Positions 27,801-35,468 of a DNA stretch of 64,000 bases are shown in pieces. Source of the DNA: Lunatibacter salilacus (GTDB lineage: Bacteria > Bacteroidota > Bacteroidia > Cytophagales > Cyclobacteriaceae); NCBI RefSeq assembly GCF_009797935.1, contig NZ_VOLC01000001.1:372001-436000 (forward strand). The letters are read 5' to 3'. Both the position numbers and the translations under genes were made by a program. How positions within the stretch are numbered: position 1 is the stretch's first letter; each line of letters starts with the position of its first letter. The notes beneath the pieces were generated by a model that made no database searches, had not been told where the DNA came from, and was given only the letters and a program-made list of their open reading frames with translations.

Positions 27801-29172
27801 AATTTGCCTTGGTGAAATTAAGGTAAGGGACTTCAATCTCAAAAAGGGTGATGTCCGGGATATTGTTTTCATCATAAATTCCAGTCAACTGAATTTTTTC
27901 CATCGAAACTTTATCGGAAATGGAAGAGATGTACATATTCTCTCCTGAGACCCAATGTATGCCATCAGCAAGGGCCAATCGAACTTTTGAAATGTCCAAC
28001 TCAGCGTCCCCGGCATAAAAAAACTGATTTTGGCGCCGCAATTCATCCGGGCCTATGTAAACCCGCTGCATTTTAAACCAAATGTCTTCTGCCTCAATCC
28101 TGTTTTTATTGGGATCAGAAATTCCCCGCTGAAGAAAATTTCCAGATCGGATATTCAGGTTATTGATGGAAATCGAAGCAAGAATATCCTCAATCAATTC
28201 ATACAGCTGGGTATCACTTTTCACTTCCCCACTGTTGATTCTGTCTGTATATAGCGTAAATGTGGGACCCTCAAGCTTTAAGGTACCGATACCTACATCT
28301 GAAGTATAGAACATTTGATCAATATCTGCATCAGTCAGTTCTAAATTGTCCAGTTCAATTTCGTAATATGTGTCGGAAGGTTTATCAAAGTCCGGAGAAA
28401 TGATTACTCGCTCTGCCGTGATTCTATTGTCCAGTGAAGATATGCTAACCGCTGTAGCCGAAACGGTATGAATGCTGTCAGCGAGGAGAATTTCGAAATT
28501 TTTCAGGTCGAACACAAAACCGTCCGCATTGAATGGAATGGGTTGGGCCGTTTGGGCAAGTTTTAAATTTCGTACGTACAGGTTGGTCTCATCTGCCTTG
28601 ATTGACTTCTGACTGATAAAATTCACCAACAACAAATCCGCATTGTCAATAAAAATTTCCTTTATGACGATATCTTTTAAATTCTCCCCCAGCGAACGCT
28701 GAACTTCAATCTCAAGTTGTCGAAGAGGAGTTGTCTCCGAAGTAATTTCCAATTCATCCGTGGATTGCCGTGACTCAACAACTGGTTTTTGAAGACGGAT
28801 TTCGCCAATTGTAAGAATCCGATTCTTAAAGCTAAATCCGATCTTCTTTATACTGAATTCTGGCGTGCTGACTCGGTAAAAAGGGATGTCTTCTTTTTCA
28901 AACAGAACCGGATCCACCGGATCTAAGGTAAATCCATTGATATAGAAGCCTCTTTCAAACAGGGAAAGGTGAAACTCTTCAAAATCCACTTTGTATTTTC
29001 CATCCGAAACGTTTTCGACTTGCTGCTGAATATATCCTCTTAACAAAAAATTCGACCCAAAATATACTACAACCTGAAGCAAAAGAAGAATCGATAATGC
29101 TACTGCTGCAACTTTCAGGTACTTCTTTAGCCGATTGGTAAATAAGAGTTTTTGCTCAGGGGAAATACGCAT
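24832..29172 (-). CDS. Large AsmA-like membrane-anchored protein with six ~175-aa repeats
   Basis: A 1446-aa protein with one N-terminal membrane helix (about 20-40) and a very long periplasmic part predicted to be beta-rich. It resembles AsmA/DUF748-type proteins, relatives of TamB-like repeating beta-groove lipid bridges. A module with a hydrophobic-x-L-x-D-[SGN]-x-[HYN] signature and a following I-x-L...P pattern recurs at about residues 232, 402, 577, 764, 939 and 1112, a period of 170-187 aa. The C-terminal 200 residues lack the module and end in a charged tail (KIPRKEEEE). A role in lipid or outer-membrane transport is inference. A TAATTTTG element at 29190-29197 could drive it, since the upstream RNA ends in a terminator. 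Confidence 0.75.
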   Translation of the reverse strand: MRISPEQKLLFTNRLKKYLKVAAVALSILLLLQVVVYFGSNFLLRGYIQQQVENVSDGKYKVDFEEFHLSLFERGFYINGFTLDPVDPVLFEKEDIPFYRVSTPEFSIKKIGFSFKNRILTIGEIRLQKPVVESRQSTDELEITSETTPLRQLEIEVQRSLGENLKDIVIKEIFIDNADLLLVNFISQKSIKADETNLYVRNLKLAQTAQPIPFNADGFVFDLKNFEILLADSIHTVSATAVSISSLDNRITAERVIISPDFDKPSDTYYEIELDNLELTDADIDQMFYTSDVGIGTLKLEGPTFTLYTDRINSGEVKSDTQLYELIEDILASISINNLNIRSGNFLQRGISDPNKNRIEAEDIWFKMQRVYIGPDELRRQNQFFYAGDAELDISKVRLALADGIHWVSGENMYISSISDKVSMEKIQLTGIYDENNIPDITLFEIEVPYLNFTKANLRKIYNENIVDIEEMTITSPDVILKDLQGSGAKSSGNPLRDLTKDFLTGVYVKRLEITEGSLILDNHIRVRQDSLSFGKINLVLENFQLDETIITEQTDKIFFADDLRLEIEDYALKLSDNLHLFSSDRILIDTQLDLIDIEGFHLKPSATNDVIGLLSRYGRTTMLDIEIPRFTAKGVDINKAYFDEELLVKHIDIPSPVIQWIKYIQKSDEEEDTESVKMERADILNLLTAYFNTVKVDSLTLEDGSFIYDNFANENFRSFAENDISISIKNFYLDENVDLLDSRTLFSEEVDVNLNNYVFNIADGKYTVVADRIAFNSAKEEISTFNVRLRPQRDIDSKVSISATIPNMSITGVDLEAFLFENTLALDKLSLSEADVNLIINREVDEDNEGERTVRRSTRNLPKTIDIVKVDEINAENAKLNISYDEEGKNIELIKTGLNLTLFGFMLDSAKLAQGDIAAFFNNMAMDVDNFTLALRDSIHTVNFSKIELNTQGDEITLENLNIIPQSLIGNIGIPIIAASIPKVTIRTQSLKSFQRTGDLDITSIIFTNPDVTLYLDRNEVTSIVKPEEAEEKLRQKIIEVLNIDSFEILGGKLSIREKNSNESLNSFGNISILLKDLNFNLTEQQTIDSKFLLNNDYQFELTDYEIKLPDSLNLIYIGKILLSEKQLELQDFSYMPRYGKFEYSRKVGLSVDVAELQVEKILLDEFNLDEFINHKKIIANSMQVFNPKAVIFKDKRMPPKEEVLKKMPQELLIEISSEVNIGHIEVFNGNIQYEEFPEKGMIPGLIEFANLNATLDPFILANGDMENNKMHLNGSLLLNGQAQLNVNSVFGFKAPYPIHVEASIGEFELSLINSILESNAFVTVESGIIRGGEWNFTADDNHAIGSMSLRYNDLKVRLLDERTLEHGTGRKKILTFVVNALALRSNNPRKLFNRLITSTIYEPRDKTKFVFNYLWKATFSGLMGSSGISQPKIPRKEEEESQEP

Positions 29173-29240
29173 AAGAGATCAATGAAGCACAAAATTAAAT
29201 TAATATAATTCAAAAAAACACTCATTCTCTTTTGATCAAC

Positions 29241-29296
29241 AAAAAAAAGGAAACATTTATTTGAAAGGTAGCTATCTTTCAGTCCTAAACGTTTCC
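29241..29296 (-). terminator. Intrinsic terminator of the tRNA-like RNA
   Basis: On the minus strand a 10-bp stem (GGAAACGTTT / AAATGTTTCC, one G-U pair) encloses a second stem (TGAAAG / CTTTCA), and is followed by eight T. It lies 17 nt after the 3' end of the tRNA-like sequence, upstream of the AsmA-like gene. Confidence 0.8.
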
Positions 29297-29312
29297 CTTG
29301 ACTATTAGTTAG

Positions 29313-29457
29313 CTGTAGGAGAAGGACTCGAACCTCCACGAAGCAGTTAGGCAACACATTGAGCTCGATGTGTGCTTTATCCTGTACACCAGTATTAGCT
29401 ACCGGATCCTTCACCCCCGAGACAGGAGGGCTTGTCTGCCAATTTCAACATCCTACA
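29313..29457 (-). ncRNA. tRNA-like RNA, class II fold with 76-nt branched variable region
   Basis: 145 nt with nearly every tRNA hallmark. The acceptor stem is TGTAGGA / TCCTACA (7 bp, 8 bp if C-1 pairs with G73). A 3-bp D stem (TTG/CAA) has a Leu/Ser-type loop containing A14, G18-G19 and A21. The anticodon arm is CCCTC-CTGTCTC-GGGGG with U33, read as GUC. The T arm is GGAGG-TTCGAGT-CCTTC. The variable region is 76 nt instead of 4-24: it is closed by TGAAG/CTTCG and holds two hairpins, CCGGTA/TACTGG (loop GCTAA) and GCACACAT/ATGTGTTGC (one bulge). CCA is not encoded. Oddities are U37 (normally a purine), U10, and an Asp anticodon on a class II body. It could be a non-canonical tRNA or a tRNA-derived regulatory RNA; it does not fit a normal tRNA, tRNA-Sec or tmRNA. 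Confidence 0.8.
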
Positions 29458-29487
29458 GTATGTAAAGCGCATCCGCTTTTGATGCTC

Positions 29488-29495
29488 CAAATGTA
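29488..29495 (-). promoter_or_regulatory. -7 promoter element of the tRNA-like RNA
   Basis: TACATTTG on the minus strand fits the Bacteroidetes -7 consensus TAnnTTTG. The start would fall near 29481, giving a leader of about 24 nt before the mature 5' end, as is usual for tRNA genes. No good -33 TTTG is seen. Confidence 0.5.
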
Positions 29496-29636
29496 ACAAA
29501 AGCTTCTTTTTAAGAAAATTATTTGATAAAAAAAGACAATTTTTTACAGGATAGCGAATAAAACCGATTGATTATTATTAATTCAATAATTAGTCAATCT
29601 TTTAAGGAGATCTTTTTATTGATTCCATAACCCATA

Positions 29637-30680
29637 TTAAGGCACATGCTGTACATATTCCTCCCATTTTTGTAAAACATCCTCCATGTCTTGAGGCAGT
29701 GGGGATTCAAAATACATAAATTCTCCAGTTTTTGGGTGAATAAACCCCAAGGATTTGGCATGTAAAGCCTGACGGGGGATTATTTTAAAACAATTATGGA
29801 TAAACATTTTGTATTTGGAAAACTGAGTTCCTTTTCGAATTTTATCCCCTCCATATGCGGCATCATTGAAAAGTGGGTGTCCAAGGTGTTTGAGGTGAAT
29901 GCGAATTTGATGGGTCCTACCTGTTTCTAGTTTGCAGGAAAGGAGCGAAACATAACGCAAGCGTTTAACAACCTGCCAATGGGTAATGGCATGTTTTCCA
30001 TAGTCACCTTCTGGAAAGGTGTCCATTAATTTTCGGTTTTTCGCACTTCTACCTACTGGCATATCTACCGTTCCCGATTCTGTAGCCGGTTCTCCCCAAA
30101 CCAGCGCCAAGTAAGTCCTTTCTATACTATGATCGTAAAACTGTTGGGCCAGATGGGCCATTGCCACCTCTGATTTTGCAATTACCAATAGTCCGCTTGT
30201 ATCTTTGTCTATACGGTGCACAAGGCCGGGACGTCCAGAATTGCCAGGCAGCTCAGGCAGCTGTTTAAAATGGTAAGCTAGACCATTTACCAATGTCCCA
30301 GTCCAGTTTCCATGGGCCGGATGGACTACCATGCCTGCAGGTTTGTTGACAACCAGCAATTCATCATCCTCGTAGATAATATCCAACGGGATAGGCTCAG
30401 GAAGAACATCGGTATGTTTGTTTTGCCGTGCAACCCAGTAGGTTATTACGTCCCCGGGCTTAATTTTATAATTTGCCTTCGAAGGGAGGTCATTCACTTT
30501 TACCACTCCAGAATCAATGGCCTGCTGAATTTTGTTTCGGCTGGCATTGGCTGTTTTGTCTGTAAGGAATCGGTCCAGTCTTATTGCATCCTGACCCTTG
30601 TCCACTGTAATTGTATGTTGGGATACAAAAGATTCCTCTTCTTCTCCACCGTCATCGTCTGATTCAAAATCTTCAACCAT
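29637..30680 (-). CDS. rluD: RluA/RluD-family 23S rRNA pseudouridine synthase
   Basis: A 347-aa RluA-family pseudouridine synthase. An acidic 20-residue extension precedes an S4 RNA-binding domain (about 30-85); the catalytic domain carries the HRIDKDTSG motif, with catalytic Asp158, and the RTHQIRIHL and HPLFNDAAYGG motifs that follow it. The S4 domain and overall size favour RluD-type modification of 23S rRNA helix 69 over the shorter RluA or RluC, but this is not proven by sequence alone. It is divergent from the PLP enzyme gene (63-bp gap). Downstream, 180 bp lead to the tRNA-like gene. Confidence 0.88.
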   Translation of the reverse strand: MVEDFESDDDGGEEEESFVSQHTITVDKGQDAIRLDRFLTDKTANASRNKIQQAIDSGVVKVNDLPSKANYKIKPGDVITYWVARQNKHTDVLPEPIPLDIIYEDDELLVVNKPAGMVVHPAHGNWTGTLVNGLAYHFKQLPELPGNSGRPGLVHRIDKDTSGLLVIAKSEVAMAHLAQQFYDHSIERTYLALVWGEPATESGTVDMPVGRSAKNRKLMDTFPEGDYGKHAITHWQVVKRLRYVSLLSCKLETGRTHQIRIHLKHLGHPLFNDAAYGGDKIRKGTQFSKYKMFIHNCFKIIPRQALHAKSLGFIHPKTGEFMYFESPLPQDMEDVLQKWEEYVQHVP

Positions 30681-30743
30681 AATGCAAAATTAACCCTTGA
30701 TCATTGAGATTTTTATAAATTTGAATAATATTCCCTCGAACCC

Positions 30744-31658
30744 GTGCTGAAAACCAACGAAATCCCAACCCAGACGCTGTCCTTCCCCCTTTTCCATGAA
30801 AAAAATGTTTCAGTATCTATTCTTCGGTTAGACTTGGTACATCCCGATTTATCAGGAAATAAATTTTTCAAACTGCGCCATAACCTAATGGACGCCCAAG
30901 ACAAAGGCTTCCGGCGGATTCTAACATTTGGAGGAGCGTATTCCAACCATATTTATGCTATGGCGGCGGCCGGCAAACTTTTCAATATGGATACGGTCGG
31001 AGTCATTAGGGGAGAAATAATCCGCCCCCTCAATCCCACATTGGACACCGCTGAGAAGTCTGGAATGGTGCTATATCCCATGGATAGAAATACCTATAAG
31101 AAAAAGGAAGAGGCCCAAATATTGGATGATTTACGCAGAAGGTTTGGTCCCGTGTATGTGATTCCTGAAGGAGGCACCAATTCCCTTGCCATCTTGGGGT
31201 GTAAAGAAATTCTTCATACAGAACATGCTGACGCCACACATGTAGCCGTCTGCGTAGGCACTGGGGGAACGATTGCCGGGATAACCGCATCAGCCTTGGC
31301 ACATCAATCGGTTTTGGGTTTTTCAGCTCTCAAAGGAGATTTTATAAAGGAATCAATCCGAAAGTTATTGGAGACGCACAATATAACTCCAAAGTGTTCC
31401 TTGGATATTGTAACTGATTACCATTTTGGTGGCTATGCAAAACATAGCCGATACTTAATAACGTTCATGCAGGACTTTTACAAGCACACAGGTATACCCC
31501 TAGACCCAATATACACAGGTAAAATGGTTTACGGGCTATTTGATAAGATCCGGGGTGGATACTTTCCCACTAAAAGTAAAATTCTAATCATTCATTCAGG
31601 GGGATTGCAAGGGATAAAGGGATTCGAAGCCCGGTTTGGTTTCTCCCTTTACCCCTGA
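30744..31658 (+). CDS. PLP-dependent D-cysteine desulfhydrase/ACC deaminase family protein
   Basis: A 304-aa fold-type II PLP enzyme of the ACC deaminase/D-cysteine desulfhydrase family. The motif SGNKFFKL supplies the likely Schiff-base Lys40; GGAYSNHIYA (about 66-75) is the conserved substrate Ser/Asn loop; and the Gly-rich phosphate loop GTGGT is near 172. Translation starts at a GTG (30744), since no earlier in-frame ATG exists. It is probably a desulfhydrase rather than a true ACC deaminase, because the tyrosines typical of the latter are not obvious. A TAAATTTG element lies at 30716-30723. It converges on the KMO gene with an 8-bp gap. Confidence 0.87.
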   Translation: MLKTNEIPTQTLSFPLFHEKNVSVSILRLDLVHPDLSGNKFFKLRHNLMDAQDKGFRRILTFGGAYSNHIYAMAAAGKLFNMDTVGVIRGEIIRPLNPTLDTAEKSGMVLYPMDRNTYKKKEEAQILDDLRRRFGPVYVIPEGGTNSLAILGCKEILHTEHADATHVAVCVGTGGTIAGITASALAHQSVLGFSALKGDFIKESIRKLLETHNITPKCSLDIVTDYHFGGYAKHSRYLITFMQDFYKHTGIPLDPIYTGKMVYGLFDKIRGGYFPTKSKILIIHSGGLQGIKGFEARFGFSLYP

Positions 31659-31666
31659 CAACACTG

Positions 31667-33019
31667 TTAAACTGCCTTTGAAGTCTCTACTTTGTTAAGG
31701 ATGGCATGATAGTCGAGGTTTTTCCATTTTTGGGCAATCAAAGGATCGCTCATGACCTTGTCGAGTACTGCGGCTTGGATTTTTCCCTGTGCATAAGCCT
31801 CTGAATATTTGATATCAGAAAATGTCACCATGCTGTACAAAGGCACCCATTCTTGAGGAAACAATTCATGAAGTTTCGCTTCGATTTTCTTGCGAATTAG
31901 AAACTTCGGGTCGGATACACTATCACTCATTTCCTTGAAATTATCCATTGCCAATTGGCAGATGGCATCAGTGTCGGGTTTTCTTGACTTTTGGAATTTC
32001 TCAAATACCAAATCCCAGGAAAATGTCCCATATTTTTCGATCAAACCATTTAAAATATAACAATCTTCAAATCCACAGTTCATGCCTTGGCCGTAGAAGG
32101 GGACTATGGCATGGGCGGCATCGCCGATCAGGAGGCAACTGTTTACCGTCCACGGGTAGCATTCTGTATTGACAAGTGATGCAGTTGGATTTGTGGAGTA
32201 TTCAGATGTCAGATTTGGCATCAGCTGATACGCATCGTTGAAATACGTCTGAAAAATATGAATTACATCCAAATCATCCCGTATCTTATCAAAAGAAACA
32301 ATCGAATCTTCAAATGGCAAGAAAAGCGTACAAGTGAATGACTTGTCAATATTGGGTAGTGCAATGAGCATAAAATTACCTCTTGGCCATATATGGAGCG
32401 CATTTGGATCCATGGCAAATTCCCCCTCATCCGTTGCCGGAATGGTTAATTCTTTATAGCCGTGAGAAATATATTGCTGGCTGAAATTAAACCTCGTCTG
32501 ACGTTGCATGGCATTTCTCAGCGAAGAGAAAGCTCCATCTGATCCGATAATTACAGAAGCATCCAACTGTTTTTTTTCTTGATCTGGAAGGGAAAAAGTA
32601 ACCACATTCTGATGAACATCTACATCCTCCACTGTATGTTCAAAGTACATGTTGACCCCGGCCTTTTCAGCCTCATCGAGAAGAATACCATTCAGAACAT
32701 TTCTTGAAATCGAATAAATGGCTTCATTATCTTTTCCATAAGGTTGACAATAAGTAGTTCCATGTTCATCATGGATTCTCCTGCCATACATGGGGATAGT
32801 GAAAGGCTCCACTTTTTCCTTTACCCCAGCTTTCTCCAACGCTTTCCAGCCTCTAAAGCTGAGAGCCATATTTATAGACCTGCCTTCGGAAGAGGTATGA
32901 TTTTGTCGCCAGTCCTTCCGCTTTTCGTAAATGGAAGTTTCCAGGCCTTTTTTCTTGAGATATATTCCCAGTAACGAACCGATAAGGCCGGCACCAAGTA
33001 TGCTGATTTGATTTTTCAT
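31667..33019 (-). CDS. kmo: Kynurenine 3-monooxygenase
   Basis: A 450-aa FAD-dependent hydroxylase that converts L-kynurenine to 3-hydroxykynurenine with NADPH and O2. The Rossmann FAD motif is near the start (GAGLIGSLLG, 9-18), and the GDAAHAIVPFYGQGMNCGFE motif, characteristic of KMO, sits near 300. The C-terminal hydrophobic anchor of eukaryotic KMO is absent, so it is likely soluble. KynU lies 35 bp upstream on the same strand, so they probably form an operon, and HaaO is further upstream. This gene is convergent with the PLP enzyme. Confidence 0.95.
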   Translation of the reverse strand: MKNQISILGAGLIGSLLGIYLKKKGLETSIYEKRKDWRQNHTSSEGRSINMALSFRGWKALEKAGVKEKVEPFTIPMYGRRIHDEHGTTYCQPYGKDNEAIYSISRNVLNGILLDEAEKAGVNMYFEHTVEDVDVHQNVVTFSLPDQEKKQLDASVIIGSDGAFSSLRNAMQRQTRFNFSQQYISHGYKELTIPATDEGEFAMDPNALHIWPRGNFMLIALPNIDKSFTCTLFLPFEDSIVSFDKIRDDLDVIHIFQTYFNDAYQLMPNLTSEYSTNPTASLVNTECYPWTVNSCLLIGDAAHAIVPFYGQGMNCGFEDCYILNGLIEKYGTFSWDLVFEKFQKSRKPDTDAICQLAMDNFKEMSDSVSDPKFLIRKKIEAKLHELFPQEWVPLYSMVTFSDIKYSEAYAQGKIQAAVLDKVMSDPLIAQKWKNLDYHAILNKVETSKAV

Positions 33020-33054
33020 GATTTATACGGTTCGGTTGGTTTGATTAGGATAAA

Positions 33055-34344
33055 CTATAAATCGGATTTTCTAACAGATGTTTCAAAAACCTTGGCGAAA
33101 TTATAAATATCTTCAAAACTATTGTAAAGTGGGACAGGGGCTAAGCGCATTACATTGGGATTACGCCAATCGGCAACTACGCCAGCAGATGACAAACTAT
33201 CAAATATCTCTTTTCCACGCTTTCGGAAAAGAAGAGAGAGTTGACAGCCTCTTTTATTTGATTCAGAAGGAGTTATGATTTCTAGTAGATGGGTTGTATT
33301 GCTAATTTGATATATTAAAAACTCCAAATAGCTAGTTAATAGTTCACTTTTCTTTCTTAATTCCAATATTGAGGTTTTATCAAAGATATCTAGAGAAGCT
33401 TGCAGCGCGGCGAGCCCCAGAACGTTGTCATTGGACAAAAGCCAGCCATCGGCCCCAGACATGGGGCTAAAGCCCTTTTTCATTAGAAATCGCTCATCTT
33501 CGTCATGTCCCCACCACCCTGCAAACCGTGGAATTTGACTGGAATTTCCATGCTTTTCGTGCACAAAAATTCCCGAAACATTTCCCGGTCCAGCATTGAG
33601 GTACTTGTAGCTGCACCAGGTAGCAAAATCAACATTCCAGTCGTGAAGTTCCAACGGGACATTGCCAATGGCATGTGCCAAATCAAATCCAACTGGAATA
33701 TCAAACTGATGAGCTGCCTCACTAATGGCCTTCATATCAAAAAGCTGACCTGTATAATATTGGATTCCAGAAAGCATCACAAGGGCTATTTCGCTTTGCC
33801 GAAGGGCTAATTGCACCAAAATATCCTCCGTTCGCAGGGTATGCTCATTATCTCTTGGACTAATTTCCAAAATAGCTTCCTCTGGATTAAATCCGTGAAA
33901 TCGAGCCTGTGATTCCAGTATATATTGATCAGAAGGGAAGGCGCCTGCTTCTGTAAGAATTTTAAATTTCGTTTTGGTGGGACGGTAAAAAGAAACCAAA
34001 AGCAGGTGCAAATTGGAGCTTAGGCTGTTCATGGCAACTACCTCAGATTCATTGGCACCTAAGAGCTTGGCAAGTGCGTGCTTTGATTTTTTTCTGGCAT
34101 ACAGCCATGGATTCCCACCCACAAAATGCCCCTCAACACCTCGAGTAGCCCATGAATCAAGCTCCTCCTGAATATATGCCTGTACAGTTTTAGGTTGTAA
34201 GCCCAAGGAGTTTCCACAGAAGTATATTGTCTGTTTTCCACCAATTTCAGGTATAAAAAAATTCTCTTTGAACTTACCTACTGGATCAGCCATATCCATT
34301 TTCTGGGCAAATTCAAGTGAATACTCAAAGAAATTAGCTGGCAT
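33055..34344 (-). CDS. kynU: Kynureninase
   Basis: A 429-aa PLP-dependent hydrolase that cleaves 3-hydroxykynurenine (or kynurenine) to 3-hydroxyanthranilate (or anthranilate) plus alanine. Lys247 in the CSYKYLNAGPGN motif is the PLP lysine; the motif YFCGNSLGLQ near the N-terminus (41-50) and DLAHAIGN (221-228), with the PLP-ring Asp, match the family. The kmo gene follows 35 bp downstream. The paired presence with KMO and HaaO points to 3-hydroxykynurenine as the preferred substrate. Confidence 0.96.
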   Translation of the reverse strand: MPANFFEYSLEFAQKMDMADPVGKFKENFFIPEIGGKQTIYFCGNSLGLQPKTVQAYIQEELDSWATRGVEGHFVGGNPWLYARKKSKHALAKLLGANESEVVAMNSLSSNLHLLLVSFYRPTKTKFKILTEAGAFPSDQYILESQARFHGFNPEEAILEISPRDNEHTLRTEDILVQLALRQSEIALVMLSGIQYYTGQLFDMKAISEAAHQFDIPVGFDLAHAIGNVPLELHDWNVDFATWCSYKYLNAGPGNVSGIFVHEKHGNSSQIPRFAGWWGHDEDERFLMKKGFSPMSGADGWLLSNDNVLGLAALQASLDIFDKTSILELRKKSELLTSYLEFLIYQISNTTHLLEIITPSESNKRGCQLSLLFRKRGKEIFDSLSSAGVVADWRNPNVMRLAPVPLYNSFEDIYNFAKVFETSVRKSDL

Positions 34345-34437
34345 GTAACGATGTAGGAAATAGGATTACTTGAACAAAAATCCAGACAAATATAAAAGAA
34401 ATCCAAGCTAAATTCCCAAAAATTAGTACATTCCTTT

Positions 34438-35067
34438 TTAATTTAAAGAAGGATCTTGCTGAGGTTTCCCCCCTTTTAGGGTATTTGAAGCAAATACCAG
34501 TCCTTGGATCCAAACACCTATAATGATCAGCACTGCTATTTCGAAATGGGAATTAAGCGTGATAGAACTGTTAAGCCGATTTATTTCTTGAATCTGATTT
34601 TTCGCCTCAGTGAGCTGAATCTCAGAAAGCAGTTCAAGTATCCCTAAAGTTTCCTTGGCTATATTTTTTGCCTGTTCCAAATTACCGTCCAATACAGCCT
34701 GATTAATCTCAAAATAAAGCCGTTTTAATTCCAGATAATCAGTTTTTTCCAAATTTGTCAAAGTAGTCTGCTCAAAAAAGCCATTTATCTCCCTGACATT
34801 AGCCAGTCTATTTCTAATCTCCTCCAGCTTCTCAGTTCCTAATAAAGATGGTTCATCTATAAGCTCGATGATCTGATGGGAGTTGTTTAGATATCGGAAT
34901 ATATAACTTTCGGCAATTAGTCGGTCATCATAAATGGAATGGATGGCCTTGTTGATCTTAGATGAATTATTTCTTTCCGAAAAATTATTCAAAAGTACCA
35001 AAGCCAATACGATAAAAAGGAGCATCGCAGCCCTTATTTTATTTTTAATACTGTATGTCCATTTCAT
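34438..35067 (-). CDS. Four-helix-bundle (4HB_MCP-like) sensory membrane protein without output domain
   Basis: A 209-aa protein: an N-terminal membrane helix (about 13-27), a 140-residue helical region of the 4HB_MCP ligand-sensor type, then a second membrane helix (about 175-195) and a short tail (KGGKPQQDPSLN). In chemoreceptors this arrangement is followed by HAMP and signalling domains, which are absent here, so it is either a stand-alone periplasmic sensor or a membrane protein acting with a partner. It follows the GreA/Rnk-like gene by 11 bp (same operon). It lies between kynU and haaO; no link to kynurenine metabolism is visible. Confidence 0.7.
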   Translation of the reverse strand: MKWTYSIKNKIRAAMLLFIVLALVLLNNFSERNNSSKINKAIHSIYDDRLIAESYIFRYLNNSHQIIELIDEPSLLGTEKLEEIRNRLANVREINGFFEQTTLTNLEKTDYLELKRLYFEINQAVLDGNLEQAKNIAKETLGILELLSEIQLTEAKNQIQEINRLNSSITLNSHFEIAVLIIIGVWIQGLVFASNTLKGGKPQQDPSLN

Positions 35068-35078
35068 AGTGCTTATGA

Positions 35079-35468
35079 TTAAAGAGGTGAAGTCAAAGGT
35101 TGTAGCACTTTTTCAATCTTAAATTTCTTTATCCCACCGGGCAGTTTCCATTCGATTTCCATCCCCTCACGAAAGCCGATTAGAGCTACTCCGAGTCTTG
35201 AAAATATCGAAATTTTCTTTTTTTCGAGATCTGCGTCCGCAGGAAGTACCAAGGAATAACAAATTCGTTGGTCCGAATCCATTGCTGTTACTTCAAAATA
35301 AGAATTCACCTGAATAACGTCAGTTTCAATATTTTCGTCAGGGACGATGTTTGCCTTTTCCATCTCCAATTGCAATTCGCCGATTTCACGTGTGCGGTAT
35401 TGTCTTGGTAAGTCTGAAATTAAGGATTTTATTTTTTTATAATCGGATGATTTTAATATCGGTTTCAT
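35079..35468 (-). CDS. GreA/GreB C-terminal-domain (Rnk-like) protein
   Basis: A 129-aa protein with the C-terminal FKBP-like domain of GreA/GreB: V-x-V-N-S-Y-F (about 49-55), a VLPADADLEKKKISIFSRLG block (74-93) and ALIGFREG with IEWKLPGG. It lacks the long GreA coiled coil, as in the nucleoside diphosphate kinase regulator Rnk, which binds RNA polymerase. It is translated ahead of the 4HB gene with an 11-bp gap. The promoter at 35705-35735 implies a 5' leader of about 230 nt. Confidence 0.8.
   Translation of the reverse strand: MKPILKSSDYKKIKSLISDLPRQYRTREIGELQLEMEKANIVPDENIETDVIQVNSYFEVTAMDSDQRICYSLVLPADADLEKKKISIFSRLGVALIGFREGMEIEWKLPGGIKKFKIEKVLQPLTSPL

Noticed and set aside
29127-29414. 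95-codon frame on the minus strand over the tRNA-like gene
   Set aside because: It overlaps the structured RNA, its terminator and the AsmA-like start in another frame, and has no protein-like features.
29313-29457. Ordinary tRNA-Asp, tRNA-Sec or tmRNA
   Set aside because: The 76-nt branched variable region, 3-bp D stem and total length of 145 nt do not fit any of these; tRNA-Sec would need a 6-bp D stem and UCA anticodon.
30713-30946. 77-codon frame antisense to the PLP enzyme start
   Set aside because: Shadow of a strongly coding gene on the other strand.
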